From: Aromatoleum tolulyticum
GTDB taxonomy: Bacteria > Pseudomonadota > Gammaproteobacteria > Burkholderiales > Rhodocyclaceae
Assembly (NCBI RefSeq): GCF_900156155.1
Contig: NZ_FTMD01000004.1
Span: 298,784-362,783 of the forward strand
Reading direction: 5' to 3'
Length of the DNA stretch: 64,000 nt
The notes beneath the pieces were generated by a model, which worked only from the letters and a program-made list of their open reading frames with translations, made no database searches and was not told where the DNA came from. The position numbers and the translations under genes are program-made. This document shows, in pieces, positions 59,195 to 64,000 of this stretch; position 1 is the first letter of the stretch; every line of letters starts with the position of its first letter.

Positions 59195-60181
59195 ATGGCC
59201 AACTTACACTTCGCAAATTTCGTCTGCCGATCTGACAAACAGGTGTTCCTCGACTTCGCCGAGGTAATTGTTCCAGCAATCGAAAAGGGGGCCGTCCGAA
59301 AGTATGGCGACTCGCAATACATTCTGAAGGACTGCGCGGTAATCAATCTGGCTTCAAAGGCCGACGTACCCGATATTGTTCTCGCGGGTCGCATAATCCA
59401 CAACACGGTGCTCGTGCGTGAGCAGCACTTGGTGGACGGGGAAATCGTGAAGGATCGCACATCCCTCCCGAGCGCGCCATCTGCAATCTTCGTCTTGATG
59501 TTCGACACCCACCGCTTAATTTACGCCCCAGAAACAAAAGGGGCCCCGTCATTGCAGGCGTTACGGGCGACCATCCACAGAGCGATTCGCGACCGCTGGA
59601 ACGCCTACCTTCGTGAGAAGAAAGCAGAGATTGAAAAAAGCACGGAAAAGCAGATCACGTTGAAGCAACTGCGGGAGGACGAGCCCGAACCGAAGCTGAC
59701 CATTCTCCCGCTGTCGAACGAGTCGAGCATCGAAAAGTTTCTCGAGGGGTTCAGTGTCCTGAGGCAAGTAAAGCTCGAACTCGTAAAGCCAAATGACGAG
59801 ATCGATTCGATGGAGTGGCTTAAAGCCACCCGCGAGATCGGCGGTGATTTCGGGGCGTCCGACACCTCTGTTACGTACGCGAACACGACCGGCCTGAACA
59901 TTGAGGGCGCTGCGACCCGTATTGCGGAGATGACCGAGAACGGGAACACCGATGTATCACTGCGGGGTCTGGACTCTAACGGGGATCAACTCACCGGGAA
60001 CAACGACCACTTCAAGATCACCATCCCCGCTGAAAACATTCCCACAGACATCAAGACCGCCACCCCTAAACTGGTTAGCATTTTCCGTGAAAAGGTTGCC
60101 GAAGGCCTCATCTACGTTCCAACGGTGACGGCCGGCGTCAAGAGCAAGCTACGCCGCATAGGCGAATTCCTAAGTCTGTGA
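59195..60181 (+). CDS. Unrecognised accessory protein paired with a membrane protein
   Basis: A 328-residue soluble protein that I cannot place in a family. The first ~130 residues look like a compact alpha/beta domain (FANFVCRSDKQVFLDFAEV; AIFVLMFDTHRLIYAPE). A charged helix (~130–165) follows, then a C-terminal domain (170–328). It has no signal peptide. The gene is 15 bases upstream of a four-helix membrane protein gene, so the two probably form an operon. Lower GC bias than the housekeeping genes suggests recent acquisition. A defence role is conceivable from the neighbourhood but unproven. The Shine-Dalgarno is weak. Confidence 0.7.
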   Translation: MANLHFANFVCRSDKQVFLDFAEVIVPAIEKGAVRKYGDSQYILKDCAVINLASKADVPDIVLAGRIIHNTVLVREQHLVDGEIVKDRTSLPSAPSAIFVLMFDTHRLIYAPETKGAPSLQALRATIHRAIRDRWNAYLREKKAEIEKSTEKQITLKQLREDEPEPKLTILPLSNESSIEKFLEGFSVLRQVKLELVKPNDEIDSMEWLKATREIGGDFGASDTSVTYANTTGLNIEGAATRIAEMTENGNTDVSLRGLDSNGDQLTGNNDHFKITIPAENIPTDIKTATPKLVSIFREKVAEGLIYVPTVTAGVKSKLRRIGEFLSL

Positions 60182-60196
60182 TGCAATTGTTTCGCC

Positions 60197-60865
60197 ATGC
60201 CAAATGCAAACGACCCGATTACCGATGAGGAGTTGCTACAGGAAAAGGATCTCCACGCAGTGTACTTGTGCGCGCGAGCGCTTCCTGAGAGCAAGCTGAA
60301 CCGCAGAGTAACAATCACCTTCGCTGCCCTTCTCGCCATATCAGTTTACCTAGGCAATCAAACGGCATCGGAACTGGCCACCTTGACGCGCGAGCTGGTA
60401 AACACTGGCTTAACGTTCACCATCAGCATACTCAGCTTCCTGATCGCCGGATTCACCATTTACCTCACCGTAACGAACTCGGACATGCTGGTCGCACTCT
60501 CCGAACGCCGCCATAACGGAAACGGGCTGCCGTGGATCAAGTACATCGCGTTTCACTTCCTGCGGGTCATGGCGGTATACATCGGCTTCCTCCTCTACTG
60601 CCTCGCAGTACAGCTCTTCGGCAGCCCCAACGGCGCCCTTTCCAACCTGCTCGCACTACTCCCATCAGGAGCTGAACAAGTCCGCTGGCAAGTCGCCGCA
60701 ATCTCGTTTGTCCTCACGGCTGGGGTGATGGTCAACATGGTGATGCTGCTACAGTCCTTCGTCGCAAACATTTACACGACCACGATGATGAATATCGTCG
60801 ACGAGCGGCGGCGACGGCGACGGCGAGAACGAGCAAAGAAGAATCAGCAAGCCGCGTCGCCCTGA
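60197..60865 (+). CDS. Unrecognised four-helix membrane protein
   Basis: A 222-residue protein with predicted helices at about 38–53, 70–92, 117–141 and 165–189. The C-terminus is strongly basic (seven consecutive Arg, residues 204–210, then RAKK). The N-terminal ~35 residues are cytoplasmic-looking. It follows the 328-residue gene by 15 bases. Soluble sensor plus membrane effector pairs are common in phage defence, but no family is recognised here. No Shine-Dalgarno is obvious before the ATG. Confidence 0.7.
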   Translation: MPNANDPITDEELLQEKDLHAVYLCARALPESKLNRRVTITFAALLAISVYLGNQTASELATLTRELVNTGLTFTISILSFLIAGFTIYLTVTNSDMLVALSERRHNGNGLPWIKYIAFHFLRVMAVYIGFLLYCLAVQLFGSPNGALSNLLALLPSGAEQVRWQVAAISFVLTAGVMVNMVMLLQSFVANIYTTTMMNIVDERRRRRRRERAKKNQQAASP

Positions 60866-61029
60866 TTACCGACAAATGGCTGCATGACCGTCATTTCGAC
60901 GTGGCCCGCTGACATTCTCACCTCACCCGCGACCCACTGAAGAAACGGTCATGACACACTGCCTCCACTGCTGGCGAGCGCACAGCGGATCGAGAAGGAG
61001 GCGTACCGCCAATCGCATGAGCGGGATAA

Positions 61030-61422
61030 CCGCTCCTTGCTTCGGTTAATGGGGGCAACGAAGCAGAACTCCTCCCCGACGCACCCGTTTTGGAGGCGGG
61101 CTTCGCCATGTGGCCCCGCGAGTTGTCCAGTTGCGTAGACGACGACCTCGTGGCCTCACTCGGCAAGGATGCGTTTGAAAGTGTGATGAAAAAGGCACGT
61201 GTCCGATGTGGCAATCCTGGCAGCGCGAAGATGCATTCGATGTTTAGCGGTGCAAAGCTTGCCTACGTGGCGAACGCAGGAGCTGCATCGCCAACGCTCG
61301 ATCGGCTTTGTGAGAGCCTATTAGCGTTGCCCCCACGTCCAGCCCCGCAGTCGCAATACGATCCTGCTATTGGCCGGAGTTCGGCGCATGTAGGTCGCGC
61401 TTTCACTATTTCATCAGATTGA
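61030..61422 (+). pseudogene. Possible gene fragment upstream of the Mrr–STAND gene
   Basis: The frame is open from 61030 to a stop at 61420–61422, with no good start at its left end (TTG at 61090, first ATG at 61108). The encoded text (DDDLVASLGKDAFESVMKKA; LDRLCESLLAL) has protein-like composition. It may be the C-terminal remnant of a degraded gene, or a small real gene of about 105 residues. The bases 60866–61029 before it hold nothing recognisable. Confidence 0.3.
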
Positions 61423-61480
61423 AGAATTGCGCCGCACGATCTGGACCGGTCGTCCGGGTAAGCGCAGGGAGAATGACGAT

Positions 61481-63658
61481 ATGCCACGCTACAACTTCGA
61501 CGCCCTTTCACCGCAGGACTTCGAGGAACTGGCGAGAGACCTGCTTCAAGCCGAGTGGGGCGTCAGGCTTGAAGCGTTCCGTGCCGGCCGCGATCGAGGG
61601 ATCGACTTGCGATATTCACCCGGCCCCGGACGGGGAACGATCGTGCAGTGCAAGCACTACGCACAGTCCGGTTTCTCAAAGCTGCTTGCGCACCTACGCG
61701 ATAACGAGCTTCCGAAAATTAGGCTACTTCGACCTTGCCGGTACGTAGTCGTTACAACGGTTCGCCTGACCCCAGACAACAAGGGAGCCATCGCAGCGGC
61801 GATGGCTCCATACGTTCAGAATCCTTCCGTGGACATATTTGGAGGCGACGACATCGAAAGCCTTCTATCGCGCCATCCTAGAGTAGAGCAGGCGAACTTC
61901 AAGCTCTGGCTTACCAGCACTGCCGTGCTGGAAAATGTGTTGCACAACGCTGAGCGCTGCAGAACCGATTTCGAAGTTGAACGGATCCGGCGAAAACTGC
62001 CGCTATTTGTTCAAAGCGAATCGTTCAATCTTGCAAGACAAATGCTTGACGATAACCGGGTTCTCATCATCTCCGGGCCGCCCGGCATCGGCAAGACGAC
62101 CTTGGCGGAGATGCTGCTATATGCGTATCTCGATATGGGATATGAACCCGTTGTGATCGAGTCGAAGGTTAAGGAAGGGCGGAACCTCTTTAAGTCCTCA
62201 GAGAAGCAGCTTTTCTACTTTGACGACTTTCTTGGTCAGACCTTCCTTGGAGACTCTCGTGACTATCTTGGCGGGAACCAGGATAGGGCCATCGTCGATT
62301 TCATGGAAATGGTCCGGTCCTCCAACGAATCGAGGTTCATTCTCACTACCCGGGAGCATATTCTTCAGAACGCCGTGATTCTCTCAGAGCGTCTGAGCCA
62401 CAGTCACGTTCTCCGGGACCGCATCGTGCTAACAATGTCGGAGTACGCATTCGGCCACCGCGCTCGAATGCTTTACAACCATGTTTTCTTTAGCGATTTA
62501 CCACTAGCCCACAAGGTGCAGATTACAGCGAACGACTTCTTTCTTACTATCATCAAGCACCAGCATTTTAGCCCTCGATTGGTCGAGTGGCTGACGGACT
62601 TCACCCGGGTGCGTGCGATAGGTGCCGAGGGTTACCAGGGCTTTATTTCAGCGCTTCTGGACAATCCCGAGCTGCTTTGGGAGCATGCCTTCCGAAACCA
62701 GATTTCAGAGGCAGCCAGGTCAGCTTTACTATGCTTGTACACGGTAGGTGACTGGCGTGAGCGAGTGGACTTCGAACTGGATTTCCAAGCGCTACATACA
62801 GCACGCGCGCAGAAGTACAACTTCCGTACAAGTGCAAGCGACTGTCAGGACGCTCTTCGCGAGCTGGATGGTGCATTCCTCTCCTTCTCGCGTGGCCACA
62901 TCAGCTTCCTGAATCCCAGTGTGAAGGAGTTCGTTGCCGGCGTAATCGCTTCACAGCAGCAGGTGGCTGGGGATGTGTTGGCCTCTGCTACTCGCATGAA
63001 ACAGTTGGGAGAGCTTTGGAAGCTTGCAAAGGCAAAGCCGCGGACATCTGTTAGTAAGCTGTTCCAAGGTACCCAACCGCTACTCATTACTCGTATTAGA
63101 GAACTCCTGGATACACCTACTCATCGCTGGTACAAAGGGGCAGCCGGCAAGACCTTCGGAGCAACAGTAGATCTTTCAAAGTCCGACCGATTGATTTTCC
63201 TGGCTGAGATGTGTGACCAACAGGAGTCGGCGGAGGTTGCTCGAGTCCTTCAGCCGATAGTCAGATCGCTGCTTGATGATATGGGTAGGTCATTCAACGG
63301 CGTATGGTCGACCATGCGGCTCTTAACCGAACTTGGCGAACTGCCGTGGTATCTCTTGAACGGGGGTGATGAGGTAAGGCGAGAAGTGACGAATCAGCTC
63401 ATTGCTGCAGCAGAATGGGCAGATGCTGAGCAATGGGTCGAGCTCTTGGACGCGCCAAAGGTGCTTGAATACCTCACTGAAGAAGATAGGGCCGCGCTGG
63501 ACGCCGCCTTCGAGAAGTATAAGGTGCAAGGGATTCGCGAAGAACTTCGGAACGTTGATGATCTGGACGCCAAGAAGTCCCTGGTAAGTAGTCTCGAAGA
63601 CTTGGGGAAGAAGTGTGGATACCAATTCGGCACGGCGATAGCGCAGTTAGCAGGGTGA
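61481..63658 (+). CDS. Mrr-like nuclease fused to STAND-type NTPase (putative antiviral protein)
   Basis: A 725-residue protein. Residues 1–125 form an Mrr/restriction-endonuclease-like domain (FEELARDLL with Glu15/16, GIDLRY with Asp42, VQCKHY with Gln56 and Lys58, the D...QxK pattern). Residues ~180–330 form a P-loop NTPase: Walker A GPPGIGKT (199–206), Walker B LFYFDDF (244–250) and sensor RFILTTRE (285–292), like novel-STAND domains. The remaining ~390 residues are helical, probably a ligand-sensing region. Such nuclease–STAND fusions act in phage defence by degrading DNA on sensing a phage protein. The ATG at 61481 gives a conserved domain start; GGGAGA lies about 10 bases upstream. It is monocistronic within accessory DNA. 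Confidence 0.8.
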   Translation: MPRYNFDALSPQDFEELARDLLQAEWGVRLEAFRAGRDRGIDLRYSPGPGRGTIVQCKHYAQSGFSKLLAHLRDNELPKIRLLRPCRYVVVTTVRLTPDNKGAIAAAMAPYVQNPSVDIFGGDDIESLLSRHPRVEQANFKLWLTSTAVLENVLHNAERCRTDFEVERIRRKLPLFVQSESFNLARQMLDDNRVLIISGPPGIGKTTLAEMLLYAYLDMGYEPVVIESKVKEGRNLFKSSEKQLFYFDDFLGQTFLGDSRDYLGGNQDRAIVDFMEMVRSSNESRFILTTREHILQNAVILSERLSHSHVLRDRIVLTMSEYAFGHRARMLYNHVFFSDLPLAHKVQITANDFFLTIIKHQHFSPRLVEWLTDFTRVRAIGAEGYQGFISALLDNPELLWEHAFRNQISEAARSALLCLYTVGDWRERVDFELDFQALHTARAQKYNFRTSASDCQDALRELDGAFLSFSRGHISFLNPSVKEFVAGVIASQQQVAGDVLASATRMKQLGELWKLAKAKPRTSVSKLFQGTQPLLITRIRELLDTPTHRWYKGAAGKTFGATVDLSKSDRLIFLAEMCDQQESAEVARVLQPIVRSLLDDMGRSFNGVWSTMRLLTELGELPWYLLNGGDEVRREVTNQLIAAAEWADAEQWVELLDAPKVLEYLTEEDRAALDAAFEKYKVQGIREELRNVDDLDAKKSLVSSLEDLGKKCGYQFGTAIAQLAG

Positions 63659-63730
63659 TGCAAAACCCAGTGAACGAACTGACGAGTTGATTGTCATAGA
63701 GGCATTCCCGAAACTCCCGTCCTGACAGCG

Positions 63731-64000
63731 ATGCGCGGCCAACTCGATCCCCAGTCCTCGATGTTCCATTACTTCTCGCCCGAGTCGCGCGTGCCCGCGG
63801 ATCATCCGCTGCGGCGGGTGAAGAAGCTCGCCGATCGGGCGCTCGCAGCCATTTCGGCGGATCTGAATGCGCTGTATTCGAGTGTCGGACGGCCGTCGAT
63901 CCCGCCCGAGCGCCTGCTCAAGGGGCAATTGCTGATCGCGCTGTACTCCATTCGCTCGGATCGGCAGTTTTGCGAGCAGCTCGACTACAACATTCTCTTT
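63731..64000 (+). mobile_element. IS5-family transposase, N-terminal part (runs off window)
   Basis: The 90 codons visible (MRGQLDPQSSMFHYFSPESR, then VPADHPLRRVKKLAD and RPSIPPERLLKGQLLIALYS) match the N-terminus of IS5/IS1182-type transposases with a DUF772 domain. The catalytic DDE part lies beyond the window. The frame is intact as far as seen. The left end of the element must lie between 63659 and 63730; no inverted repeat can be confirmed without the other end. Confidence 0.85.

Noticed and set aside
58966..59508. A 180-codon minus-strand frame
   Set aside because: Overlaps the 328-residue accessory gene on the other strand and has low-complexity, Arg/Ser-rich text.

Overview
The window is high-GC, densely coded proteobacterial DNA. 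Gene content and order (nif genes, a NifA-type rnf operon, his–tat, mla, lpt and glyQS–lnt–miaB blocks, a phasin) point to a betaproteobacterial diazotroph of the Rhodocyclales, most like Azoarcus/Aromatoleum/Thauera. This placement is inferred from gene content; no search was run.

Layout. 1–1579: 3'-truncated PAS sensor histidine kinase on the minus strand. 1860–15835: nitrogen-fixation region. nifN, nifX, a DUF269 protein, a DUF683 protein, ferredoxin III, nifQ and a second NifX-like protein run rightwards from a sigma-54/NifA promoter. A leftward operon (2[4Fe-4S] ferredoxin, an unrecognised protein, an RseC-like membrane protein) has its own sigma-54/NifA promoter. A Tat-exported intradiol dioxygenase separates it from the complete rnfABCDGEH operon, which has a third such promoter. 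nifV–nifW run leftwards from a fourth sigma-54 promoter. Together these genes make homocitrate, build FeMo-co and drive low-potential electrons to nitrogenase. 16034–18909: sucCD and a DUF2889 gene. 19169–25005: FimV-like protein, Nif3-like protein, DegQ/DegS-type protease, tatABC and a HIT protein. 25013–31826: histidine biosynthesis genes, with hisC flipped relative to its neighbours. 31959–39464: rnk, murA, bolA, an ABC-2 exporter and the mla phospholipid-transport operon.

39625–45619: K+/H+ antiporter, kdsD, lptC, lptA (kdsC and lptB are not at their usual places), enoyl-CoA hydratase, and a phasin with a near-ideal sigma-70 promoter. 45866–58640: a long leftward housekeeping block of pilU, an unusual cysteine-rich histidine kinase, plsC-like, gmhB, glyS, glyQ, lnt, corC-like, ybeY, phoH and miaB.

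58696 onward: a tRNA-Met (CAT) gene followed by an accessory region of different character (longer gaps, fewer GC-biased codons). It holds an unrecognised soluble/membrane gene pair, a probable gene fragment, a 725-residue Mrr-nuclease plus STAND-type NTPase protein resembling known antiviral STAND architectures, and the start of an IS5-type transposase cut by the window end. This accessory pair and the NifA-controlled ferredoxin–unknown–RseC operon are the best candidates for undescribed systems here.
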